9,744 bases of DNA from UMGS1071 sp045638545 (GTDB lineage Bacteria > Bacillota > Clostridia > Oscillospirales > Acutalibacteraceae): NCBI GenBank assembly GCA_045638545.1, contig JAZUBL010000040.1, positions 1-9,744 on the forward strand, written 5' to 3'. The notes under the pieces are model-generated. The model was not told where the DNA came from. It did not search any database and saw only the letters and a list, made by a program, of their open reading frames with translations. Shown piece by piece: positions 1-5,883 of this stretch. Every line of letters begins with the position of its first letter. Positions within the stretch are counted from its first letter, which is position 1. Position numbers and translations under genes: made by a program.

Positions 1-1
1 A

Positions 2-1813
2 ACGACATGGCTACGATCGGACTTGGAGCCGAAAAAGAAAAAGCGCTTACATAAAAAGAAGAGCGTTACCGCTGAACCACTCAATAAAAATGAGGAGCCG
101 GCGGATGAATATACTCCGAAATCCGATTCAAAAAAGATCTCCAAAGAACTGCAGACCGCAACAAAAGAGCTTCAGATCCGAACCTTCGTGACCGGCTTCT
201 TTACCGCGGCACTGCTGGCACTGGGCCTGATCTATGAAAAGTTTATTCCAAACTCCGTCACTGCAATGCCATATCTGGTCATGAACCTGGCATTCATCGT
301 GGCACCGGCAGCAGTCTGCTGCAAGACCATCTGGAACGGCGTAAAATCGCTGTTCAGTCTCCAGGGCAACACAGACAGCGGCATCGCCGTCGCTGTGCTT
401 GCCTCCATTGCACAGGGTATTGCCCTGTTCTTCAGTCCGGAATTGCTGATGTCCGGCAGTGTCCACGTGTACGGTGCCATCACCGTAGGCGCCCTGCTGG
501 TCAATACCATCGGCAAGCTTTCCATGATGAACCGCATCGCACGCAACTTTATCTTTGTAACTTCCGGTGATAAAAAATGCAGCGTAGAAGTTTACGAAGA
601 CATCAACACAGCCATCCAACTGGCAAAGGGCTGCGTCAGCGAAGCACCAAAGATCGCATATCAGCGAAAGACAAAGTTCTTTAAGAACTTCCTGAACCAC
701 TCTTATGCAAGCGACCCAAGCATGCGTACCTCTCAGCTCATCGCTCCGATTGCGCTGGTAGCGTCTGTTGTACTGGGTGTTGTTACTGCAATCATCACAA
801 ACAATATTATCGTCGGTATCACAGCGCTGTCTGTGGCTACCTGCATCTCCGCACCGATCGCAAGCCTGCTGTGTGTAAACCTGCCGGTTGCAAAGTTGTG
901 TAAACTGGCTCGCCGCCACGGCGCAATGCTCATCGGTTACGAGGCTGTGGAAAAGCTTTCCCACACCAATGCGGTTATGCTGGATTCCACCGATCTGTTC
1001 CCGAAAGACTCCGTCTCTCTGGCAGATATCAAGCTGTACGGCGGTAAGAAAACCGAGCGTTCCATTTTGAATGCTGCGGCTGTGATGTCCAATATCGGCG
1101 GCACATTACGCGACCTGTTTGAAGGCGTAATTACTTCTCAGAAGGAAATGCTGCCAATGGCAACCGATATCGCATACGTTGAAGAACAGGGTATGACCGG
1201 TATGGTTGGCGGTAAGAAGATCCTGGTGGGCAACCGCACCATGATGTATCTGAACGATGTGAATATGCCGGCAGAGGCAACTCCGCCAATGCTGGCAGCC
1301 AACCAGTCCGTTCTGTACCTTGCAGAAGACGGCGAACTGATGGCTATGCTGATCGTAACTTATGATCCAGACCACAATACAGTACACGAAATGCAGCGCC
1401 TGGAGCACTGCGGTATTGCGGCGATCGTACGCACACTGGACCCGAACCTGACAACAGATTTCCTCTCCACCTTATTCCTGGTGCAGGAGAACGCGATCAA
1501 GGTTCTGCCTGCAGAGCTTGGCAAGGTATGTGACGACGCACTGCAGACAGAAGAAGAAGAGTGCGACGCACTGATGGCTACCCGCGGCAAGTCCTTCTCC
1601 ATGATGAGAATGCTCTCCGCCTGTGTAAGACAGAAGCACAACATCTCCCTCTCCGTTACCATGCAGATCGTATCGGTGATCGTAGGCTTTGTGCTGGTAT
1701 CCTTCCTCAGCTGCTATGCTGGTCTCCAGCAGCTGTCCTCCCTGGCTATCATTATCTATGAGGCTTTCTGGCTGGCGGCAATTATCATTATTCCAAAGTT
1801 AAGAAAACCGTAA
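2..1813 (+). CDS. Degenerate P1B-type (heavy-metal) ATPase-like membrane protein, 5' end outside the window
   Basis: The frame is open to the left edge. The first possible start inside is a TTG at 23 with no ribosome binding site, so the true start is probably upstream. Residues below count from that TTG. A Lys-rich cytosolic N-terminus (4-13) is followed by hydrophobic segments at about 54-72, 82-100, 118-137, 147-165, 238-258, 261-285, 546-565 and 572-591. The order matches heavy-metal P-type ATPases: TM pairs, a small cytosolic loop, a TM pair, a large P/N loop, then a final TM pair. The stretch G300-P327 (GxxLIGxEAxEKL...VMLDSTDLFP) aligns with the region ending in DKTGTLT, and 390-404 aligns with the nucleotide-domain Gly motif ending LVGN. 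Key motifs are altered: CPC in TM4 reads roughly SAP, DKTGT reads DSTDL, SEHP is missing, TGDN reads TLDPN, and TGES and GDGxNDxP are absent. By inference it is a non-pumping pseudoenzyme; its role is unknown. Confidence 0.8.
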   Translation, partial: TTWLRSDLEPKKKKRLHKKKSVTAEPLNKNEEPADEYTPKSDSKKISKELQTATKELQIRTFVTGFFTAALLALGLIYEKFIPNSVTAMPYLVMNLAFIVAPAAVCCKTIWNGVKSLFSLQGNTDSGIAVAVLASIAQGIALFFSPELLMSGSVHVYGAITVGALLVNTIGKLSMMNRIARNFIFVTSGDKKCSVEVYEDINTAIQLAKGCVSEAPKIAYQRKTKFFKNFLNHSYASDPSMRTSQLIAPIALVASVVLGVVTAIITNNIIVGITALSVATCISAPIASLLCVNLPVAKLCKLARRHGAMLIGYEAVEKLSHTNAVMLDSTDLFPKDSVSLADIKLYGGKKTERSILNAAAVMSNIGGTLRDLFEGVITSQKEMLPMATDIAYVEEQGMTGMVGGKKILVGNRTMMYLNDVNMPAEATPPMLAANQSVLYLAEDGELMAMLIVTYDPDHNTVHEMQRLEHCGIAAIVRTLDPNLTTDFLSTLFLVQENAIKVLPAELGKVCDDALQTEEEECDALMATRGKSFSMMRMLSACVRQKHNISLSVTMQIVSVIVGFVLVSFLSCYAGLQQLSSLAIIIYEAFWLAAIIIIPKLRKP

Positions 1814-1825
1814 TTTACCATAAAA

Positions 1826-1857
1826 AAGAACCCCTCCGGCAAACTGGAAGGGTTCTT
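1826..1857. terminator. Bidirectional intrinsic terminator between convergent genes
   Basis: A 14-bp stem (arms 1826-1839 and 1844-1857, one C-A mismatch and one G-T wobble) closes a CAAA loop. A T-run follows on the + strand, and an A-run at 1822-1827 supplies the U-tail for the - strand. It lies 13 bp after the stop of the ATPase-like gene and 13 bp beyond the stop of the converging lipoprotein gene, so it can end both transcripts. Confidence 0.85.
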
Positions 1858-1869
1858 TTTCTTTGCCTT

Positions 1870-2502
1870 TTATTTCACTTCTAAAGAATCAAAGATCCAT
1901 AAAGCAACATCTTTTGATATGTACGGAAGGGAAGTGTTTTCGGTGTCAGAATAGCCGCACAGCGCCATATATGGCATATCCTCCCTGATATATGTAATGT
2001 TGCGGAAAAGTCTTTCTTCTCCGTTTATTTCTTCCAGGGTATCGTACTGCACTTCCACAATTTTGCCATGGTTGCCCTGATGGGTCCGGACCACAAAGTT
2101 CAAACGATCTGAATTTTCCGGATTCTCCTCAGCAAGCCGCTGTTCAATCATTGCGGAATTTCCCAGCAGCAGCTCCCTGTATGCCCGCTGATATTCGTCA
2201 TCCATTCCTGTGTATGGGGAAATTACGAGAAATGCCCCTATGTTCTCTGCAGTCCACTGCACATCAGCAAAGCCTGCTGTAATATAGCCTCCCTGCACTT
2301 CATACTTCCAGTCCTCTGGAATAGACAGCGTATATGTTTCATCATATATGCTGGGGTACATATCCTGCTGTGTTACAGTAATTACATCAGTTACCGGAAA
2401 TGCTGGTTCCTCTGTTGTCGGCGTTGATTGTCCTCCGCTGCAGCCTGCCAGCAATGCTGCCACCATACAGCCGGCCAGTAAAAACACCGCTAATTTTTTC
2501 AT
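1870..2502 (-). CDS. Putative lipoprotein, second gene of a lipoprotein pair
   Basis: This 210-residue protein has a lipoprotein signal peptide: MKK, a hydrophobic core, then the lipobox LLAGC with the acylated Cys at residue 21. It is therefore predicted to be anchored on the outer face of the membrane. A Ser/Thr/Pro-rich linker follows (about 22-40). The mature part has an SIPEDW stretch near residue 60, alternating beta-like segments, and ends in a D-V-x-x-W-I-F-D-S-L-E-V-K strand/helix. This general pattern recalls the PsbP/Mog1/DcrB-like fold, but that is a weak inference and no function follows from it. The ribosome binding site AAAGGGG sits 8 bases before the ATG. It starts 18 bp after the stop of the upstream lipoprotein gene, with no promoter or terminator between, so the two are almost certainly cotranscribed. 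Confidence 0.85.
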   Translation of the reverse strand: MKKLAVFLLAGCMVAALLAGCSGGQSTPTTEEPAFPVTDVITVTQQDMYPSIYDETYTLSIPEDWKYEVQGGYITAGFADVQWTAENIGAFLVISPYTGMDDEYQRAYRELLLGNSAMIEQRLAEENPENSDRLNFVVRTHQGNHGKIVEVQYDTLEEINGEERLFRNITYIREDMPYMALCGYSDTENTSLPYISKDVALWIFDSLEVK

Positions 2503-2520
2503 AAAGATATCCCCTTTCTC

Positions 2521-3255
2521 TTACTGATAGATGGTCAGGGTACCGTTATAGGTGGTCAGATAAGACTGGTCGTATGGATCTTCAAAGGTCGGCGCCATGG
2601 ACGGGCCATAGCGCAGCAGGAAGTAGTCCATGTCATGGAGAAGATCCAGCATCAGTTGGAAATTTTCGTATTTCCGTTCTGCCTGTGTTTCCCGTGCAAG
2701 GTCGGCCAGTGTCTGCAGATCAGTACGCAATGCTTCATTGTGTACAGCGGATTTCAATTCCTCCAGCTTCGCAGCCAGGTCATTCAGGTCATACTCCACA
2801 TCCGTAATGATCTCCGCAGCGTATTTCTCATAAAATTCCTCTTCTGTCAGGTTTTCATCCCGGCAGATCGCAGCTTTGTCCAGTTCTGCATCATACATCC
2901 AGCCTATCTGCACTTCTTTCCCCTTTGTCACGAATCGGTTCCAGTACAGGGCATCTTTGTCTGATAACTGCTCGAACTGAATGTCAAGATCACCAAGGCA
3001 GATGCTCTCAAAGGCACGATTTGCAGTTTTCACAAACTCTGTAATGCGGGTCACTTCTGCTTCGCTCATGCCTTCCAGCGCCAAAGCACGGGCTGCTTCT
3101 ACTTCCGCCTGTGTCGGCTTAAACGCTTTCTCTTCTGTCACTTCACTGACAGTGCTTTCCAATCCCGTATCTTCTGCAGGAGCGCCAGCACCGCAGCCTG
3201 CCAGCAGTCCGGCTGCCAGGCAACCGGTCAGTAAAAACAGAACGATCTTTTTCAT
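2521..3255 (-). CDS. Putative helical lipoprotein, first gene of a lipoprotein pair
   Basis: The frame is open further upstream (to 3405), but that extension runs through a promoter and the previous gene's terminator. The ATG at 3255 begins a perfect lipoprotein signal peptide and gives 244 residues. Lipobox LLAGC places the acylated Cys at residue 21. Signal residues 1-21 nearly match those of the downstream lipoprotein (MKKxxxFLLxGC...LLAGC). The mature part is acidic and largely helical by composition, with long Glu/Leu/Ala-rich stretches around the middle and C-terminal thirds, and ends in a short Tyr/Thr-rich tail. I recognise no domain. The ribosome binding site is modest (AAAGAGATG-type). 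It follows an extended -10 promoter and leads the two-gene unit. A surface role is inferred only from the lipobox. Confidence 0.85.
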   Translation of the reverse strand: MKKIVLFLLTGCLAAGLLAGCGAGAPAEDTGLESTVSEVTEEKAFKPTQAEVEAARALALEGMSEAEVTRITEFVKTANRAFESICLGDLDIQFEQLSDKDALYWNRFVTKGKEVQIGWMYDAELDKAAICRDENLTEEEFYEKYAAEIITDVEYDLNDLAAKLEELKSAVHNEALRTDLQTLADLARETQAERKYENFQLMLDLLHDMDYFLLRYGPSMAPTFEDPYDQSYLTTYNGTLTIYQ

Positions 3256-3286
3256 ACAATCATCTCTTTTCTTATCATTTGCTTTC

Positions 3287-3315
3287 ATTATAACACATCC
3301 TATGAGACAAAAAAA
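3287..3315 (-). promoter_or_regulatory. Promoter of the lipoprotein pair
   Basis: Read on the - strand, TATAAT (3287-3292) is preceded by TGT, giving an extended -10 element. The -35 region is only a T-run (the tail of the previous terminator), which is tolerable with an extended -10. Its position about 32 bp before the lipoprotein ATG, just after a terminator, supports it. Confidence 0.65.
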
Positions 3316-3341
3316 CCCCATCCTGAAAAGGACGGGGTTTT
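3309..3341 (-). terminator. Intrinsic terminator after the MATE / 101-residue gene unit
   Basis: The arms 3312-3323 and 3330-3341 pair with one A-C mismatch around a TGAAAA loop. On the - strand the hairpin is GC-rich (CCCC/GGGG core) and is followed by seven Ts. It lies just downstream of the stop at 3344-3346 and separates this unit from the lipoprotein promoter. Confidence 0.85.
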
Positions 3342-3343
3342 TC

Positions 3344-3649
3344 TTATTTCTTTGAAAAAAGCGCGGCGATTTTTTCACCGTCCACACAGTCTTTTTCTGT
3401 GGCATAAAGGCACCATGGCGCCTGCTTTCTGATCCATTCCAGCAGATCTTTCAGAGAGCCGTCTCGAAAAAAGCCATCTGGCAGGGTGTAATATTCTTCG
3501 CCACACTGTGTTGTGGAGCCCGGCTTGGCAAAAGCGAAACCATGCTCAATTACCCATTCTTTGCCGCGCCGCACAAGGGTAAAACCGTGTTCCACCTCTC
3601 CAACGTGGCTTGGTTCATACAGATGCTGAATGATATAACGTTGTTCCAT
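3344..3649 (-). CDS. Conserved-looking small protein of unknown function, coupled to the MATE gene
   Basis: The 101-residue start was chosen at the ATG at 3649, which has an excellent ribosome binding site (AAGGAG, 7 bases before). The frame is open further upstream, but that part lies inside the MATE gene. The ribosome binding site directly overlaps the MATE stop codon and the start lies 11 bp after it, which suggests translational coupling. The protein is soluble with no signal peptide. It has two HGF repeats (residues 21-23 and 36-38), a GEEYYTLPDGFF stretch (50-61), a Trp-containing helix (68-80) and three Cys (49, 80, 88). I recognise no family. Codon use and gene packing support it being real. 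A role linked to the transporter is inferred from coupling only. Confidence 0.8.
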   Translation of the reverse strand: MEQRYIIQHLYEPSHVGEVEHGFTLVRRGKEWVIEHGFAFAKPGSTTQCGEEYYTLPDGFFRDGSLKDLLEWIRKQAPWCLYATEKDCVDGEKIAALFSKK

Positions 3650-3660
3650 ATTTCTTCTCC

Positions 3661-5004
3661 TTATATTAAACGGTTTTGTTGTTTTCGTTTGGCAAGCTGA
3701 TGAATGACAATTAAGCCAATCACATACACTGCCACCTGGAAGCACCAGGAGAAGGCTTCAGCATAGGCGATGACTGTATTATCGAAGACTGGTTTCAATG
3801 CGTAAGATAAACCGATGCGGACACCAAGCGTCATAATGCCGCAGAGACCGGAAAACAGCACCTTGCCGCTGCCCTCCAGATAACCGCGCATTGCCATAGA
3901 GAGACCAAATGCCATATAGAACCATGCCAGCGACCAGAAGAAATCGGTGCCGATCTTCACAGCCTCAGCCGTTACACCGAAGAAACCAATGATGGTGCCG
4001 CCGAACAGGAGCATCGACACTGCCAGTACAATGGAGATCGCTGCCGTCATGGCAACGCCTACACCAAGACATTTTCTCGCCCGGCCATACTCGCCTGCGC
4101 CGATATTCTGCGACGTAATAGTCGCAATACCGGTGCCCAGATTGATGATCGGCAGCATGATCACGCTGTCAATGCGATAAGCAGTGGTAATTGCTGCCAC
4201 CGTTGCTGTGCCAAAGTTATTCATAAAGTTCTGCAATACAAGATTGCCGCCGGCTGTAACCACAGACTGTATGGTGATCGGCAGCGCTAATTTGCAGCCG
4301 CTCTTCAGCACAGCACGATCAAACACTTCTCTGTTCACTCTGAAACGAAGGATTTTATAGCGCTTCGCAGAATATAGTATTACAAAAACAGTCATCAGTC
4401 CCTGTGCAATTACTGTTGCTGCTGCCGCACCTTCCACGCTCCACCGGAACACGCCGACAAACAGCAGATCCAGCGCCACGTTCATTACAGAAGAAACAAG
4501 AATGGAGTAAAACGGCGCCTTGCTGTCTCCAATGCCCCGCAGCACTGCCGCGTATACATTATAAATCGCCAGAAACGGTACGCCGATCAGCACAATGCGC
4601 AGATAACTGGCTGCCGTGTTCAGAATATCCGTCGGCGTCTGCAGAAGGAGCAGCCCCTCTCTGGAAAAAATAATCCCCAGCACGCTCAGGAGGATAAATA
4701 CTGCACTGAGCAGGATCAAAAACGTGGAAAGGATCCGCTTCTGGACTGCTCTGTCTCCTGTGCCGTACCGCCGCGCGGCTAAAATGGACACACCGGACGT
4801 AAATCCGGTCATAGCCATGATGAATAAATTGGTCACCACGTTGGTGGCGCCGATGGCCGCCAGCGCAGATTCATTCTCTATGTTGCCGACGATAAAAGCA
4901 TCGGCCCAGCTGTATAACTGCTGCAGCAATCCGCTTAATATTAAGGGAATGCTGAATAAAATCAATGTTTTGGCAAGATTGCCCTTGATCAGATTGCTTG
5001 TCAT
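3661..5004 (-). CDS. MATE family multidrug/cation efflux transporter
   Basis: At 447 residues this has the usual MATE length, with about 12 hydrophobic segments arranged as two six-helix halves. The N-terminal part is typical of the family: a short cytosolic start, then PLILSGLLQQLYSWADAFIVG (residues about 20-40), AAIGATNV, and GVSILAARRYGTGD in the first loop. The second half repeats the pattern with LALPITIQSVV and an IGAGE(Y/R)GRARK loop. These proteins export drugs or metabolites in exchange for Na+ or H+; the substrate cannot be read from sequence. The sequence resembles the clostridial DinF/MepA-like group more than NorM, a family-level impression. The ribosome binding site GAAGGAG lies 7 bases before the ATG and may sit in a small 4-bp hairpin (5006-5018). 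A complete terminator lies just upstream in the leader, so expression is probably attenuated. Confidence 0.93.
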   Translation of the reverse strand: MTSNLIKGNLAKTLILFSIPLILSGLLQQLYSWADAFIVGNIENESALAAIGATNVVTNLFIMAMTGFTSGVSILAARRYGTGDRAVQKRILSTFLILLSAVFILLSVLGIIFSREGLLLLQTPTDILNTAASYLRIVLIGVPFLAIYNVYAAVLRGIGDSKAPFYSILVSSVMNVALDLLFVGVFRWSVEGAAAATVIAQGLMTVFVILYSAKRYKILRFRVNREVFDRAVLKSGCKLALPITIQSVVTAGGNLVLQNFMNNFGTATVAAITTAYRIDSVIMLPIINLGTGIATITSQNIGAGEYGRARKCLGVGVAMTAAISIVLAVSMLLFGGTIIGFFGVTAEAVKIGTDFFWSLAWFYMAFGLSMAMRGYLEGSGKVLFSGLCGIMTLGVRIGLSYALKPVFDNTVIAYAEAFSWCFQVAVYVIGLIVIHQLAKRKQQNRLI

Positions 5005-5021
5005 AGAAGCACTCCTTCATC

Positions 5022-5047
5022 AAAAAAAGCCACCCATTCCGGGTGGC
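5022..5047 (-). terminator. Intrinsic terminator in the MATE leader (possible attenuator)
   Basis: A perfect 7-bp stem GCCACCC/GGGTGGC (5029-5035 and 5041-5047) with a 5-base loop is followed on the - strand by seven Ts (5022-5028). It lies just ahead of the MATE ribosome binding site and after the metallopeptidase gene. It ends that upstream transcript, but any MATE transcript must also cross it because only about 18 bp remain before the ATG. Confidence 0.85.
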
Positions 5048-5085
5048 AATCTCAAATCAAATTGATTCTGACTTCTCACAGGTTT

Positions 5086-5114
5086 ATTATAGCACAGGAA
5101 AAATCAATGCGCAA
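5086..5114 (-). promoter_or_regulatory. Promoter upstream of the MATE leader
   Basis: On the - strand, TTGCGC (5109-5114) and TATAAT (5086-5091) are separated by 17 bp, with a TGC extended -10. The -35 begins directly after the stop codon of the metallopeptidase gene. The predicted start of transcription is near 5079, giving a leader of about 75 nt that contains the terminator hairpin. Confidence 0.65.
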
Positions 5115-5663
5115 TTACTTTAAATTCTGAACGGCTTTTTTTCGCAGTTCAAACTCCTTGATCTCATACACCATGCTGTTGTCCACGTTCTCCATGCGCT
5201 TCTTTCTCAGGTAATCCAGGCTGCGCATAAAGGTATTCTTGCCAACAGAAGCCACTGCAAAAGCATCGGCTTTCTGTTCCATCTCCGGCACACGGCCTGC
5301 CATAATGCACTGCATGCGCTCCTCTGCCATTGCACGGGCAGAGCGGCTGGTGTCGTGAAGGTCACCGTTTACATAGTGACCCAGCTCGTGGAGCATCACT
5401 GCAAGAAATACGTCCGGATTCTCAAACAGACAGTCACGGTGCAGATCATCTACTCTTGCAATCGGGAATTCTCGTGTTTCGTCTTTGAAAATATCAACGC
5501 AAAGATGAAAACCTCTTGCCTGATACAGGTCTTTCTGATAGAACACAAACAGCACGTCCTTGTCTGCTGCTGTATCCACAATCTTACCGATCTCTACTGT
5601 GTCGCTGCCGTCATACTCTGCAAACGCTGTGTTATACATTAATTTGTACTGCCCTTTTGCCAT
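5115..5663 (-). CDS. Small zinc metallopeptidase (HExxH, M48-like arrangement)
   Basis: The 182-residue protein carries the zinc-binding, catalytic HELGH at residues 92-96. A downstream E129-x-x-x-D133 (in MEQKADAFA) is positioned like the third-ligand ExxxD of M48-type and related gluzincin peptidases. There is no signal peptide or transmembrane segment, so it is predicted to be cytoplasmic, unlike the membrane-bound HtpX type. The N-terminal 85 residues look mixed alpha/beta and may form a small substrate-facing domain. The C-terminus is helical and rich in Lys/Arg/Glu. The start has a strong ribosome binding site (AGGAGG, 7 bases before the ATG). ImmA/IrrE-type peptidases of mobile elements are an alternative family, but no helix-turn-helix partner is adjacent. 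The substrate is unknown. Confidence 0.8.
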   Translation of the reverse strand: MAKGQYKLMYNTAFAEYDGSDTVEIGKIVDTAADKDVLFVFYQKDLYQARGFHLCVDIFKDETREFPIARVDDLHRDCLFENPDVFLAVMLHELGHYVNGDLHDTSRSARAMAEERMQCIMAGRVPEMEQKADAFAVASVGKNTFMRSLDYLRKKRMENVDNSMVYEIKEFELRKKAVQNLK

Positions 5664-5696
5664 GCTGTTTCCTCCTCATTCCAGAACATCTGCTCC

Positions 5697-5710
5697 AAAA
5701 TTATTTTAAC
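5697..5710 (-). promoter_or_regulatory. Possible promoter of the metallopeptidase gene
   Basis: The - strand sequence TGTTAAAAT near here is an extended -10 element about 40 bp before the start codon. A -35 like TTGCCT would fall inside the preceding tRNA terminator at 18-bp spacing, so the -35 is weak. Support is positional and partial. Confidence 0.4.
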
Positions 5711-5714
5711 ACAT

Positions 5715-5746
5715 AGAAAAACCCGCAGGCAAGCCTCCTGCGGGTT
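5715..5746 (-). terminator. Intrinsic terminator after tRNA-Val
   Basis: A perfect 10-bp stem (5720-5729 and 5737-5746) with a 7-base loop is followed on the - strand by a run of Ts. It begins three bases after the tRNA's encoded CCA end. Confidence 0.88.
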
Positions 5747-5749
5747 CTT

Positions 5750-5825
5750 TGGTGGACGTTAACGGACTTGAACCGCTGACCCTGCGCACGTCAAGCGCAT
5801 GCTCTACCAGCTGAGCTAAACGTCC
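5750..5825 (-). tRNA. tRNA-Val (anticodon GAC)
   Basis: The - strand folds into a full cloverleaf of 76 nt. It has a perfect 7-bp acceptor stem (GGACGTT/AACGTCC), a D arm with GCTC/GAGC, and an anticodon stem TGCGC/GCGCA around loop TTGACGT, so the anticodon is GAC (valine codons GTC and GTT). The T arm has loop TTCAAGT, and the discriminator A is followed by an encoded CCA. It stands alone with its own promoter and terminator. Confidence 0.97.
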
Positions 5826-5846
5826 TTCTTTTTATGATACCATTGT

Positions 5847-5875
5847 ATTATAACATATCCACTTAGAAAAAGCAA
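5847..5875 (-). promoter_or_regulatory. Promoter of tRNA-Val
   Basis: On the - strand, TTGCTT (5870-5875) and TATAAT (5847-5852) are 17 bp apart, with an extended TGT before the -10. The -10 lies about 21 bp before the mature tRNA start. This is the strongest promoter match in the window. It begins only 8 bp after the stop codon of the metal transporter gene. Confidence 0.8.
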
Positions 5876-5883
5876 GCCTTTTC

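Noticed and set aside
128..964. Long - strand reading frame (278 codons) opposite the ATPase-like gene
   Set aside because: The product is rich in Cys, His and Asp with no membrane or domain pattern, a typical shadow of the codon use of the + strand gene.
3256..3405. N-terminal extension of the 244-residue lipoprotein to 3405
   Set aside because: It would translate through a terminator and the -10 element, and would bury the signal peptide. The start at 3255 gives a perfect lipoprotein signal.
3650..3745. N-terminal extension of the 101-residue protein into the MATE gene
   Set aside because: The ATG at 3649 has an ideal ribosome binding site and the extension lies in the MATE coding sequence in another frame.
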